Source: Oopsacas minuta
Taxonomy: Eukaryota; Porifera; Hexactinellida; Lyssacinosida; Leucopsacidae
Length of the DNA: 64,000 bases
Direction: 5' to 3'
Assembly: GCA_024704765.1 (NCBI GenBank)
Contig: JAKMXF010000308.1
Location: forward strand, 62,001-126,000
Shown here piece by piece: positions 31,795-43,450 of this stretch. The notes beneath the pieces were generated by a model, which was given only the letters and a program-made list of their open reading frames with translations, made no database searches and had not been told where the DNA came from. Each line of letters begins with the position of its first letter. The first letter of the stretch is position 1. The position numbers and the translations under genes are program-made.

Positions 31795-32188
31795 CAGAGC
31801 TGCAAATGGGTCATACAAAGTGACCCATGACCCACACGACCCATCGAAGAAGTAACCTATGACTCATACGATCCATGGGTCATGACCCATTGACTATCTC
31901 GTGACCTATCTTGACCCATTAACTTTGAAACATAACACAGTTTAATACTAAGAGATTCATGTTCCTTAGATTAGAATAACTATAAGTGTGTTGAAAATCA
32001 ATTGCAATTCAATTTTCAGCATTAATAAATTCTTGACAATAATATTACCGTGACAAAATATAATTGTTGATAATACTAGTACCTTTTAAACATTAATGTG
32101 TACCAAATCGCATATAACTTCGTTGTATTTTTCCAAATACACTAAATGCATATAAGTACTGGTGGGTCATGACCCATCTACCCATCTG
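31795..32188. mobile_element. Non-autonomous hAT element, 8-bp target duplications
   Basis: 394 bp. The left end CAGAGCTGCAAATGGGTCA is identical to the element at 6978; the right end finishes GACCCATCTACCCATCTG. Target duplications GTTCCAAG (31787-31794) and ATTCCAAG (32189-32196). Subterminal TGACCC/GGGTCA blocks as in 6978. No coding sequence. Confidence 0.78.
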
Positions 32189-32196
32189 ATTCCAAG

Positions 32197-33004
32197 ATAT
32201 TCCGACTCTAATATGTTGGGTGTCTGTGGTATTTCAGGGGCGTGTGAGTCGGTATGGTAGGTGCGGAGTCTGCCGCACAATTGATTGCCGATTTATATTA
32301 CTGTATTACAGATTTTGAGATGTGATGAATGCTTCACCAATTAGTTTTTAAATTCCTGCTAAATTATGTTAAATAATCCAAATATTATGTTTGTATTACA
32401 GAGATGGAACAAGCAGGTCAGCTTTCTTATGACCCGACCCGAAGATCAACAACCCCCCAATTTTGAATACTTAATTCAAAATTTGAGGGGCCTATCCCCA
32501 AACGTTTATTGGTACGTGTTTTCATACTTGCTAACTTGATTCATGAAAAAGCTGGACGCAATATGAATGCACTTAACATAGAATCTAGAAAAGCAGCTCA
32601 TCAAGGAGAAATATTATGTAAAAGCAAGGCCCCTCGTGAAAATTAGCTCGAAAAGGACCTCTAGCCCAAAACGTGACTATTGGTATGTAAGTATTTGCTA
32701 GTTAACTCACCAAGGGATTTATGTGTGATCAAAGAAATCATTCTTCTTAAGGATTTTACAGTGCTCTGTGATAGATCAGCTTCAACTTGGCAGTCACCTC
32801 TAGGTCCTGAGCTGGAATTGAATCATTTAATTCATTAGGACAAGTTAGGGCCTTCCATATTACTTGTGAGTTCTGATTAATACAGTCCTTATTAAATAAG
32901 ATATTTCCCAAAGTCGCTAGCCCACCTTCCCACGTGAAAACCACACTACTCGTTGTCCTGCGCATCCACACTCGATGCGCATGAGCACTCAACTTTTCAC
33001 TATA
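32197..33004. other. Intergenic, no gene seen
   Basis: No structure recognised; the short minus-strand ORF at 32756-32992 lacks coding support. Confidence 0.4.
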
Positions 33005-33200
33005 TGCCTTGTCTTAGTATCTTTGATCAAAATCTCATTCTGCAGAAGAGTGTTATATCTCGAGGAGGAGAAATGCAAGTAATTAATCCTTACTTCTTCT
33101 ATATAGACAGAAATGAAAATATTCTAATTTCAGATGGTGCTTCTAATCCTATTTCTATTTTCAAATAGCGATTTCTAGCTCTAAATTGATATGACATACC
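33005..33200 (+). pseudogene. NHL gene fragment (one blade)
   Basis: LILQKSVISRGG, then PYFFYIDRNENILIS and NPISIF align with blade five of the short NHL genes. The flanking parts are absent and a TAG follows the Phe-Lys. Confidence 0.6.
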
Positions 33201-34289
33201 TAATCCTCGTTAGATCAATAGTTTGTGGGGTGTGGAATTTTGAATCAGGGCTTGAATCACTTTCTAAAAATTAATAGTGTTCAATTTTCACCAAAAGTAG
33301 GCCAAAATTAAATGAGTCGACATCCAGTGGACTAAAAAAAATTTTGCGGCTTTAGAAGAAATTCTGTACACAAACAGTAGTATATACTAAGTAATAAGAA
33401 CTAGACTAGCTCACTAATTGTATAAGAGTAATAACTTATAATAGAAATTACATTTGGCTTATAATGGTAACCATGAATCCTTACTTCGTAGATAATTATC
33501 AGGTATATGTCAGGGCGAACTAGGTCTGTAGCCAAATTTTCGGTCCGGCCGTCCTAACTAGTCCTCCCATGCCATACATAGAGCCACTTAAGGTTTGCAA
33601 TCGGAATTAGTTTTGATTCCCATTAATACAGAATTCTCTATGGGAATTCCTAGGATTTTCCTACGTCGGATTCTCATATGGGAATCGTTCCTATTTTTCC
33701 ACAAGATTCCCATATGATTCCTTCCCATTCCTAATGCAACCCAGGCACGTCGCCACGGGGGAGCATAGGGGCAATGCCAGGACTCTCAACCTGAAAACTT
33801 ATATAATCGTGAGATTAGTGACGATTTCATCTTGAGATTTAATTCGGTATTATCTACTAAGAAGACACCTGAGATTTGATTGCATATGTGACCTCAGAAT
33901 TGTGTGATACATGAAGTGGTAATGAGATATTTTAGAGCCCTGTTACATGTTAGAACATTAATTCCCATTACGTTACTAGTTTCAATTAGGAAAACGATCA
34001 TTTAGTAATTCCACACAATATTATTATACCAATTGTCAAATTAGAAAAACAACTGAAAATCCTATAACAAACGAAACAAGATAAATGAAAAAGATTACAC
34101 AATTACACAATATATCAATTGTCTAAATAATCCCGGAAAATAAAATATTTATGGTAGTTTTTGAATAAATAATTTACTTATATAATTTATTGTAAGATCT
34201 GGTATCCTTTTTTGCCTTCTCAAGTATAATGTCAGAAGGTTTCCATTCAATTGGGCTATCAATATAGGTTTTGATCATCATTAATGATG
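33201..34289. other. Intergenic, MITE debris
   Basis: 33505-33535 has TATGTCAGGGCGAACTAGGT, also seen at 38377 and, inverted, near 39205. 33590-33740 is full of GGGAATC/GATTCCC words like the hAT MITE at 43861 (right side CCTAATGCAACCC), with no clear target duplication. Confidence 0.4.
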
Positions 34290-35990
34290 ACAGAGTGGCA
34301 TTTAACTGTAGAGAGCTTCTACTAGGGTTCTTGTTGTTATTGTAAGAGAAAATATTCTCTTTTCACCAGCATTTGAGTGAAGAATCGTCATTATAACTTC
34401 AGCAACCATAAAAAGCATGTCGAAATGGTAGTCGTTGTAACTCCATAGATAATGAACACGGCGTGGGTATACTTCTTCGTTAAGTTTGGTCTTGCCTTGA
34501 ATTACATCAAGAATATCTACATCCATCATCATTTGGTACGCTAAGAGTTGTTCTCGTAGTTGATCAATGTTAATTTGAGTAAAACCTCTGGGTAGTGATA
34601 TATGAGAACTATACAGATGAGAAATTATTCTTCATTCTATGTCCAAAGTCAATCCAAGTAAAATGGATAAGGAACTCAACCTGCAGAGGCACCACTTTAG
34701 AAGATATTCTGTCGCCCGAATGAAGAAATCCTTGGCTGCTGAAAATATATATCGCACTGTCTCTCAGAGACATAACCAGACTCCAGAAGTTGTTGTGACC
34801 TCTGTTTCGTGGTGAATCCAATTACCAAATAGTGATCGTCAACAGGGGTCTTGAAATCTACCGAAAATAAGTCATCATTTCTATAGTGAATTGCAAGAAC
34901 AGAGGGTTTGACAAATTTTGCTAGAATTTCTTGAGGAAATTGTGTAATTGGGGTTGTAATACTTAAATATGTGGTCCGTCACGCTGTAAAAATTTCTTCA
35001 CATGAGAAAAAATTGGAAACATAGACTGAAGAAATAAGAGATGTATCTCTGCCACTGGGTCACTAAAAATTTTCTGAAGCCTTATGAGTCAGGCTGTGAT
35101 TCGCTTCCGGATAGAAAGTATGACTTAAGAGACTGAAACTGCTTTAAGCTTCGTTCAACAGCTACTTTTAGGCTCAGCCACCTCGTGGAAATATGTTTGA
35201 TAATGGCTCTGTATTATTGCTCACAAAATGAACGAAGCTCATTTTTACGTTTAGTAGACTTATCGAACCAGTGATATATGTCTAGAGTAACTCTTCTACA
35301 ACAAATTTGCATCTCTTGGCAAAGCTATTTGCTACTTTCTGTGAAGCATTATGTATTATATGGCATGGACAGCCATTGAAATAAACAGCAGCATTTCTTT
35401 CTAAAATCTTTACTTTGAGCGATTCCTTAATACCAATATTGACAGAGGTGTTATCCACCCCAACAGAAGTACATAAAACGAAATGGATTAGTAGTATTGC
35501 CCAGAAGTTCTACCATTTTTTGATCGAGTACAGAATAGATCCCTTCGGCAGTCGCACTTGATGAAGTACACATGTCTAAAAATCGGGTTACTATCCTTCT
35601 AATATCTACATCAAATATTCTGATAGTAATCGGGTTAATTTTTCAGGTCCAGAACATTTGAGCATTTGAAAACACATTCCGAATAATGACTTATAGATAG
35701 CACATCATGAAATGCAAGTGGAACATCACAACTAGTAGTTAAGACTGCCATCCTTACCTCAACCTCTGTTCTCTTCAGATTATCATTTGGAGATGTGCTG
35801 CTGAAAATTAGCCGAGGCTGAGACATCGCGGCTTTGGCTTGATTTCGATCACTTCGAGTAATAGAATGCTTGATAATATCCTGTTTCCTCATATGATGCA
35901 TTAATCTTCTTGTCCCAAATGTTACAACAAAACATATATGGATCCCCACGAAACGAATGGAAATTCTTTTCCATGATCGTTTAAATTATT
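34290..35990 (-). mobile_element. hAT transposase relic
   Basis: The minus strand has decayed pieces of a hAT transposase in order: RNQAKAAMSQPRL then VPLAFHDVL (35650-35850), VGVDNTSVNIGI then the hallmark GCPCHIIHN (about 35343-35470), a WF-STKRK-like helix near 35220-35270, and the C-terminal dimerisation core LHSNAGEKRIFSL (34340-34400). Many stops and frame changes. At 34976-34989 GGTCCGTCACGCTG interrupts it, a hAT-end-like word also at 9789. Confidence 0.65.
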
Positions 35991-36849
35991 CTGTAAGTAG
36001 CTGCTCCACATAGCTTTCTAGGTTTTTCGGGTGATTAGGCAAGACTCTTCATGTGTCATGTGAGTCTTCACATTCTGAAGTATTGATTTGGTGACCAAAT
36101 CCAGTAATTCTATGACTTGGAGTCGCCATCAGAGGTAGGGCATAAGTATCTTTCGATCATTGATCGCGATCTGTTTTGACTATCGGAGGATGATCGCTGA
36201 TCATTATATAAACAGTGCAGTGTTCGAATGCAAGATTGGGATCATTTTTCCCGAAAATAGTCGATCTTTTTAGGCAGACGGAATTTGAAAATTTGCGAAT
36301 CTAGACCCCAAAATGTATATAAAATCGGACTCTACGCACCCAATTAACCCTGATAACATGTTGAAATCTAATCTCTAGCTTGCTTTAGTATTTTACATAG
36401 TAAGGTGTGAAACAGTCACTTTAGAAAAAATTCAGCCCCGAAATTCATAGCGGCTACATGAAAGCTTTCCCCTCCTAATTCCCATTACAATTGGGGGGAC
36501 TCTTTATAGTGGTTACCTGCTCAATGCGTACAGTGACGTACTTGTCCACTGTCCTGCTTTTGACAGGACGTCCCGATTTATTGGTCATGTAATTAAAAAA
36601 GTTGTGTTGAGTACTGGAGGGTAAATAATCGTAAACATCGATATAGTGATGATTCAGGTTGTATCATTGTAATCATTAAATTGTTGTTACACTCCAACTG
36701 ATCCTGTGGTACATGACCCCTCACTAACCTGAAATACACTATCTAGTCTTAAAATATATCATGACCAGTATCGAGTGTAACAAAAGTACTAAAAATGTGA
36801 TAAATAAGGCAATAATGGGTCAATAATAGTTAATCCTTAAAGCATCTCC
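35991..36849. other. Intergenic, repeat copy D inside
   Basis: Contains repeat copy D (36297-36440). 36115-36260 has CGATC/GATCG words. Nothing coding. Confidence 0.4.
36297..36440 (+). repeat. Dispersed repeat family, copy D
   Basis: CTCTACGCACCCAATTAACC, then ATGTTGAAATCTAATCTCTA and CATAGTAAGGTGTGAAA, nearly the same as 8760-8870 in copy A. Confidence 0.6.
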
Positions 36850-37234
36850 ATTTGTGTTTAGGGGCGCGGGGCTAACGTTTTCAAGAAGATTTCTAAGAAA
36901 TAGCTTAACTTTAATGAGGAGCGCTCTCATCCTACTTCGTTTTTTGGCAAAACATCACCGTGCATCTCCCTAAAGGAGAGGAACTAATGATATCTGAATT
37001 ATGGGGAATATTGTATCGAGGTTTTAGATTAGCAATTTGACGTTAATCTCAAAACTAGAAATCGGGCGATAGTGCGGGCTTATAGCGTCGTTATAACATG
37101 AAGGCAACCACCATAAGAGGTGAAATAATAACAAGGAATAAGATATAATATGGGGAGAATATAGTTGGTTCAAATGTAACAAATGAGTTATTCAAAAAGG
37201 ATATATGAATGAGTGGATGAATAATAGTAAAATA

Positions 37235-37319
37235 CAGTGAAACTTCGTTAATATGTACTCCGGATAAGGAGTACAAATCTCGACGGTCCCTTGGTGTACG
37301 TATTATCGAGGTTCTACTG
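37235..37319. mobile_element. 85-bp TA-flanked MITE, empty site known
   Basis: Ends CAGTGAAACTTCGTTAATA and the complement of CAGTAGAACCTCGATAATA, TA on each side (37233-37234, 37320-37321). The aligned position in the other arm (about 40290) has the single TA with no insert, so insertion followed the duplication. It ends 11 bp from the NHL gene's stop codon. Confidence 0.8.
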
Positions 37320-37330
37320 TAGAAAAATTA

Positions 37331-38179
37331 TCAACAAAAATTGAGACGATATAGACCTCCATTACAAACTACAATAACTCTTCCTCTATTATCTACTGTA
37401 ATACCGGTAGGAAAAGCTATAGATATTTTATGTATCAATTCTAATTGAGAGTTGAAAATAGAAATAGAGTTAGAAAAAAAATCTGTAATAAGAATATTGT
37501 TAGAATTGTCGATATAGAAAAAGCTTGGAGAATTCAACTGTAATCTATCTCCTCTAGAAAAAAAACTCTTTTGTAGAATAAGATTGTAGTTGTACAGATG
37601 AAGACAAGGATTTGATTCATCTAGAATAATAATGAATTCTTTTGTAAGTTTAACATCTACAGGGTATTCGAGGTTATCTTGTCCAAACTGTGTCTTATAG
37701 GTAAGTTCTTTGGACAGTATCTGAATACGATTATTATTAGTATCACATATGTATAACTCTCCGTTAGATTCATCAAATGCCAGATTATTAGGATCATAAA
37801 ATTCAAATTGTCCTTTCCCAGGTTTCCCTATTCTAGAAATAAACTTTCCATCAACTTGATAGTTCAGAATACAGTTGCCTCTATGTGGAATTAGAATTCT
37901 ATCTCTACATATAGCTAACCCATTTGGACGAAACATCTTCCCTTCTCCTTCCTCATCTCCAAATTTAAACATAATCTTACCATTACAATCGAATACTTTT
38001 ACACAATTATTCCCATAATCTGTTACATAGATATCTCCTGTAGTATTATCAATAGTTACTCCTTTAGGTCCGCTAAGATTTTCTAGCCCCTTTCCCCATA
38101 TACAAACACTGACTATAGGTTGTATCTTGCTCTTATAGTCGACAGAGAATATTCTCTCCAAAGGATTAGTTGTAGCCAT
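37331..38179 (-). CDS. NHL-repeat beta-propeller protein, copy 2
   Basis: 282 residues, single exon, intact paralogue of the gene at 30633. It starts MATTNPLERIFS; the frame extends upstream without an ATG. NHL blades such as GVTIDNTTGDIYVTDYGNN and GLAICRDRIL are preserved. No ligase or coiled-coil domain. It sits in the left arm of an inverted duplication whose other arm carries a dead copy. The TATA word of copy 1 is not conserved here. Confidence 0.75.
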   Translation of the reverse strand: MATTNPLERIFSVDYKSKIQPIVSVCIWGKGLENLSGPKGVTIDNTTGDIYVTDYGNNCVKVFDCNGKIMFKFGDEEGEGKMFRPNGLAICRDRILIPHRGNCILNYQVDGKFISRIGKPGKGQFEFYDPNNLAFDESNGELYICDTNNNRIQILSKELTYKTQFGQDNLEYPVDVKLTKEFIIILDESNPCLHLYNYNLILQKSFFSRGDRLQLNSPSFFYIDNSNNILITDFFSNSISIFNSQLELIHKISIAFPTGITVDNRGRVIVVCNGGLYRLNFC

Positions 38180-38400
38180 TAGCTCAGTTCTGTAACTAGA
38201 GTGACAATTCAAATAATATAACTTATCTATTTGACTATAAGTAATGAGCTCTAACTATAAATACAAATCAACACAAAGACCTATACAGAGAGATATCAAA
38301 TTTCTATATTAAATGAATTTCAATAGAATACAGTCGATTCCGCCATGCTCTGACATTCTTATATTTAATCGTTAAAGTATGTCAGGGCGAATTAGATCTC

Positions 38401-39204
38401 TCATCATAAAGGGCGGGTAAGTATGACGCATTTTCAAGTTTCTCATATGTAATTTATTGTTTTTATGAATATAAAGTAAACAAATTTCAAAATTGTGGTA
38501 GAAACATGCTTTCAATGGTTATACTTAGGTATACGAGTATGCTGAGTCCGAATATGGTATTGTAAACAACATATTGTGAATATTTGGTTACTCTTAGGTA
38601 CAGTACATCCTCGATTATCCGAACACCCTCGTCATAAACTTTCCATTTTTGGTGTTCGGATAACTGAAATTGTGTATTTTCCTATATGAAATTCACAACT
38701 CAGGCATATTTGAAATTTTGAACTTGTAATTTGTATATTTGACTGCATATTTATTACACTTTTGGGCTAAAATGGTCACACGCTGCATTTATCAGACAAA
38801 AATACTTTGCATTTGTCAGACAGATGTTTCTAATTGCTGATTATATGTGTTTTGCTCACTATTCTTACTGTTGTGAAGAGATTTTGCTTCGAATTAGTGT
38901 AATAACTTGTCCTGGATGTTATCTAGATGTCTTACTACCCAATGGTTGTTTATGAATATTTGGACAAACAGAATTCTGACAAATGCATACAGCTAGTCTG
39001 GCAAATAAGTACTAAAGAAATTCTGTCAAATGCATGCGCCTCATCCTTTCCATTACGAACGTAACACTTCGGCCGTGATCGGTTATCTAACTCCATATTA
39101 TAATGTTACAGAACTAATTGGAGACTTTGATGGAGATGATAATTTTGTATTAGAATTGAGTCGAACGTATGGCATTAGTACGGCCGGACAGAATATTCCG
39201 CGAC
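38401..39204. other. Spacer of the inverted duplication, DNA-transposon debris
   Basis: 38601-38665 contains CATCCTCGATTATCCGAACA and its inverted partner TGTTCGGATAAC, the kind of end found in pogo/Tigger elements. TCAGGGCGAATTAGATCT at 38379 and a diverged inverse (CTGATCTAGTGCGCCCTTA) at 39203 border the spacer and may be one element's ends. Confidence 0.45.
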
Positions 39205-40630
39205 TGATCTAGTGCGCCCTTACTTATTCTTTGACAATAAAATATAAGAATGTTAAAGCATGGCGGAATATGCTGTATTCTATTTAACATTCATTTAATA
39301 TAGAAATTTGATATCTCTCTGTATAGGTGTCTATGTTGATTTGTATTTATATTAGAGCTCATTACTTATGGCCAAATAGATAAGTTATATTATTTGAATT
39401 GTTAATAATTATTCTAGTATCAGAACTGAACTAATGGCTACAGCTAATCCTTTGGAGAGAATATTTCTGTAGACTATAAGAGTAAGATACAACCTATAGC
39501 CAGTGTTTGTAAATCGGGAGATGGGCTAGAAAATCTTGATAATCCACAAGGAGTAACTCTCGATAATACTACAGGAGATATATATATATATAGCTGATTG
39601 GGGAGATGGTTGTGTGAAAGTATTCGATAATAATGTATTTTTTATATTTAAATTTGGAGATAAGGAAGGAGAAGGAGAGATGTATCGTCCAACTGGGTGA
39701 GCATTATGTAGAGATAGAATTCTAATTCCACAAAGTAGCAACTGTATTCTGAAATATCGAGTGAATGGAGAGTTTGTTTCTAGAATAGGCAAACCTGGGA
39801 AAAGAGAATTTGAATTTGAATATCCTCGTGGTCTGACATTTGCTGAATCTAACGGAGAGGTAACATATGTGATACTAATAATAATCGTATTCAGATACTG
39901 CCCAAGGAACTTACCTACAAGTCAAAGTTTGGACTAGGTAACCTCAACTCTCCTGTTGATGTTAAACTTACAAAAGATTGTTTTATTATTCTAGATCAAT
40001 ATAATCCTTGTCTTCATCTGTACAACTACAATCTTATCCTACATAAGAGTATTATTTCTAGAGGAGATGGATTACAGCTGAAGAATCCATGGTACTTCTG
40101 CATTGACTCTTCTAACAATATTCTTATTACAGATATTTTTTCTAACTCTATTTCTATTTTAAACTCGCAATTAGAATTGATACACAAGATTTCATTAACT
40201 AATCCCACCGATATTACAGTAGATAATAGAGGAAGAGTTATTGTAGTTTGTATTGGAGGTCTACATTGTCTCAATATATTTTGATAATTTTCTATTTTAC
40301 CAGTATACTTACACTCCTTTATTTTTCCTTTAGATAACTACTTTAACATTTGAACAAACTATACTCTTCCCATATTATATATTATTCCTTATTGTTATTT
40401 CACCTTTTATTGAGATTCACTTTATGGTATAACGACGGAAAAAGCTCGCACTATCCTTCTAATTCTAGTTATGCGATTAACGTCAAATTACTAATCTAAA
40501 ACCTCGATGCGATATTCCCCATAATTCAGATATCATTAGTTCCTCTCCTTTAGGGAGATGCACAGTGGTGGTTTGCCAAAGAACGAAGCGGGATGAGGGC
40601 GGTCCCCATTATAGTTAAGCATAGCCTAGG
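39205..40630 (+). repeat. Inverted duplication, right arm (with dead NHL copy)
   Basis: Counterpart of 36850-38400 in opposite orientation, roughly four-fifths identical by eye. It lacks the MITE. Confidence 0.75.
39434..40284 (+). pseudogene. NHL-repeat gene, dead copy 3
   Basis: Begins ATGGCTACAGCTAATCC like copies 1 and 2, but has a 1-bp deletion near 39466, an expanded TA run (about 39585-39592), an in-frame TGA near 39697 and a deletion near 39858. The C-terminal blades remain readable to the TGA at 40282-40284. Confidence 0.8.
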
Positions 40631-41074
40631 TCTCAACTCACAAGGTTTCAATAATCCAGTAATTAATTTAGTGAACATTACGTCGGTACAGGAGGTGATT
40701 TGAGATTTTTACTATGATTCATATATAGCCATATTTAATACTCCATGAAGTATGTAATAAGCGGACTACAGTTACTACAATGTACTTTAACATTACAAAA
40801 TAGATACATTAATAATGCAATCTTCAAATGTATAAATGTTTCTTTAACAAAATTGAGAAACGCACAGCTTCAGATATGAAAACTTATCTATCACAAGAAA
40901 ACATCGAATAATAAAATAAAATAATATGCATTATTACTATTAATTTTATTGAGAAGATTAAATTACAAAGCAAGAAAACAAGTAACAAATTATAGGCTAC
41001 AAAATGTAATTTACATTTTACAAGTACGTATGAAATAAATTTTAAAGAAACTATTCACCATATTTACCAGAAAT
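40631..41074. other. Spacer upstream of the MATE gene
   Basis: A+T-rich, with no repeat recognised. It ends TATTTACCAG four bases before the ATG, which looks like a splice acceptor. Confidence 0.4.
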
Positions 41075-42667
41075 ATGTCTCCAGAAAAAGACTCACTTTT
41101 TTCAAAATATAAGTGGGTTTTGAATGAAATAAAATTCTTGAATGTGGTAGGTTGGCCGACTGCAATAGGATTTTTCAGCGATGCTTTACAAATTCAAATA
41201 AGTACAGTTTTGGTGGGTCATTCATCGTCTACAAACATCAAACAATTACTGAATGGTTTATTCGTCGGACAGTCTATCTATGTAATAACCTCTCTGATCA
41301 TTCTACAAGGGCTTACAACTGGCATGACTGCGTTATGTGCACAAGCATTTGGCTCTAGTAATAGTGCAACAGCTGGAATATATTTCTACCGTGCTTTCCT
41401 ACTGGCCATTCTAACATGTTTCCCTATTTGGGCATTCTGGATAAAAGTGGAGGATATTTCTATGTATCTGTTAGGCGATGCTCTAGAGGCCCGTTACGCT
41501 GGGCAATACACAACAATTATAGCATTTGGATACCCGGCCAACTTGTACTACAGACTGACATATGGGTTCCTGCAGGCACAACAAAAGGTATTTGTAACTA
41601 CACTATTTTTCCTGTTTTCTACCTTCTTGAACCTTATCCTGCAATATATATCTATTTTCATATTAGAGCTAGAAGCTCTTGGTGTTGCGATGGCTTATGT
41701 TGCTAGTGTTAATTTCGTAGCACTACAATTCTATATTTATATTCGTTTCATAAATATCCACAATATTATGCCTTCATTCTGGACACTAGAGGTACTAGAT
41801 GGATGGATGCACTTCTTTAACTATGGCATAGCTGGTATGTTACAATTTGTAGTTGATACGGTGGAGCGTAGGATTATCCCCATCCTAGTCATAGGTACAT
41901 TAGCGGGGGATACTATTCAACTGGCTGTGTACACTATACTGAATGTATTTTGGTTTTTGTTAGCAACTTTAACGCTTGGTTTGAGCACAGCTGTGACTGT
42001 GCGTGTGGGGGGACTATTGGGAGAGGAGAAACCTAATCTGTCGAAGCGGGCAGCTACCCTGAGCCTCGTTGTAGCCACAATCTTCTTTTTAGGTGTTGGT
42101 GCACTATTGTTAATTCTGTCACCTTGGATGGGTTATCTATTCACTTCAGAATTGGAGCTCACTTCTAGACTACCACTTGCATTCAAGGTGCTAGGCTGTG
42201 TTATAATTGGAGATATATGCTACATCATTAGAGGTGTTATGAATGGTTGTGGACAACAGAACATAAACACTGTTATAAACATTGTCTGCATAATTATAAT
42301 TGGTGGCTCTTTAGAATTTGTAGCTGGGTATTACCTGGAATGGCGTGCAGCTGCTTGTTACCTAATGATGGGGATTGTAATGGTTCTATCTGCTGTGATA
42401 AATTTGTTTGTTATTTATTGCGCAGACTGGAATAGATTGAGTAGAAATATTATTAAGAATTTGGCTGTTAGAAATGTATTTGCATCTGGAACTCAAAATG
42501 ATACACAAGATGTAGTTAATTACCAATCTATTGAGAATCTATTGAGCAGTCAAGAAGACAACAATTATGCTAATAAATACCGCAATAAATTTATACGTTT
42601 GTTGTTTAGATATTTTTGTTGTCTTCTAGTTGGAGGTATCGTATTTGTGTTTGCTGTTGTTTACTAG
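41075..42667 (+). CDS. SLC47A: MATE-family multidrug/toxin extrusion transporter
   Basis: 530 residues, single exon, 12 predicted MatE helices plus a thirteenth at the very C-terminus (ending VGGIVFVFAVVY), a feature of animal MATE transporters. Family marks are VVGWPTAIGFFSD in helix 1 and TTGMTALCAQAFGSS after helix 2. These proteins exchange H+ or Na+ for organic cations at the plasma membrane. Odd: the helix 7 motif that usually reads like CMEWW..E is LQFVVDTVE here, so the first of the two conserved acidic residues is missing, which may change ion coupling or substrate. The ATG at 41075 follows a CAG acceptor-like site by four bases. Confidence 0.9.
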   Translation: MSPEKDSLFSKYKWVLNEIKFLNVVGWPTAIGFFSDALQIQISTVLVGHSSSTNIKQLLNGLFVGQSIYVITSLIILQGLTTGMTALCAQAFGSSNSATAGIYFYRAFLLAILTCFPIWAFWIKVEDISMYLLGDALEARYAGQYTTIIAFGYPANLYYRLTYGFLQAQQKVFVTTLFFLFSTFLNLILQYISIFILELEALGVAMAYVASVNFVALQFYIYIRFINIHNIMPSFWTLEVLDGWMHFFNYGIAGMLQFVVDTVERRIIPILVIGTLAGDTIQLAVYTILNVFWFLLATLTLGLSTAVTVRVGGLLGEEKPNLSKRAATLSLVVATIFFLGVGALLLILSPWMGYLFTSELELTSRLPLAFKVLGCVIIGDICYIIRGVMNGCGQQNINTVINIVCIIIIGGSLEFVAGYYLEWRAAACYLMMGIVMVLSAVINLFVIYCADWNRLSRNIIKNLAVRNVFASGTQNDTQDVVNYQSIENLLSSQEDNNYANKYRNKFIRLLFRYFCCLLVGGIVFVFAVVY

Positions 42668-42867
42668 AATATATTTATGATCATAGTAACCTTTCCTATT
42701 TCAATACAATAGTACGTATGTTACAGATTACCTATTCATTTTGTGCTGTATTTAATCAATATTATTAAATTGCAAAGCTGGACACTAAACCGTTATTCCG
42801 CAAATCGTTAATTCACGAATATAAATTTCATTAACGGACTAACTAACTTCCGTTACAAGTCCGTTAA

Positions 42868-43152
42868 GGCTACTGTAGTTCTGGCTACTGTAGTTCTGGC
42901 TACTGTAGTTCTGGCTACTGTAGTTCTGGCTACTGTAGTTCTGGCTACTGTAGTCCTGGCTACTGTAGTTCTGGCTACTGTAGTTCTGGCTACTGTAGTT
43001 CTGGCTACTGTAGTTCTGGCTACTGTAGTCCTGGCTACTGTAGTTCTGGCTACTGTAGTCCTGGCTACTGTAGTTCTGGCTACTGTAGTTCTGGCTACTG
43101 TAGTTCTGGCTACTGTAGTTCTGGCTACTGTAGTTCTGGCTACTGTAGTTCT
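42868..43152. repeat. 15-bp minisatellite, 19 copies
   Basis: Exactly 19 tandem units of GGCTACTGTAGTTCT. Three units carry T-to-C at the same place (GTCCT), at about 42954, 43030 and 43060. The unit contains the palindrome CTACTGTAG. It starts 200 bp after the MATE stop codon. An ORF on the minus strand through it is a by-product of the 15-bp period. Confidence 0.95.
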
Positions 43153-43249
43153 GGCTGTTCTGGTATTTCTATTAAACATATGTAGTACAAATATTTTGTA
43201 ATTTTTTTAATAAAGTCTTACATGGGTAGAATTTCCTATTTTTTACGAA

Positions 43250-43450
43250 TTAAAATATATGCCGAAGGTGTGAAATATCATAAATTATATGATATATCAT
43301 GGAGCTATAGGTTTGAAAACGTCAAAATTGGAATTTTCATACTAGATAATCACTAACTAGACGTTGAAACGAAATCTCTAACAACTATTTGAAATATATG
43401 CAAAATGTGTGAAAATATGATTAATCATATGAAAAGTAATTTTACAACTT
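43250..43450 (+). repeat. Dispersed repeat family, copy E
   Basis: GTTTGAAAACGTCAAAATTG, then GTTGAAACGAAATCTCTAAC and GTGTGAAAATATGATTAATC, in the order found in copies A and B. Confidence 0.62.

Larger units (their letters stand above)
36850..38400 (-). repeat. Inverted duplication, left arm (with NHL gene 2)
   Basis: The reverse complement of this stretch matches 39205-40630 along its length, including the NHL gene, its 5' flank (ATAGAAATTTGATATCTCTC, GCATGGCGGAAT) and its 3' flank (ACCTCGATACAATATTCCCC, TTAGTTCCTCTCCTTTAGGG). The left arm has an extra MITE (37235-37319). Confidence 0.75.

Noticed and set aside
42853-43179. Minus-strand ORF of repeated Ala-Arg-Thr-Thr-Val
   Set aside because: It exists only because the 15-bp minisatellite keeps any frame open. 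The three variant units are silent in this frame, but that follows from one recurrent change at one position.
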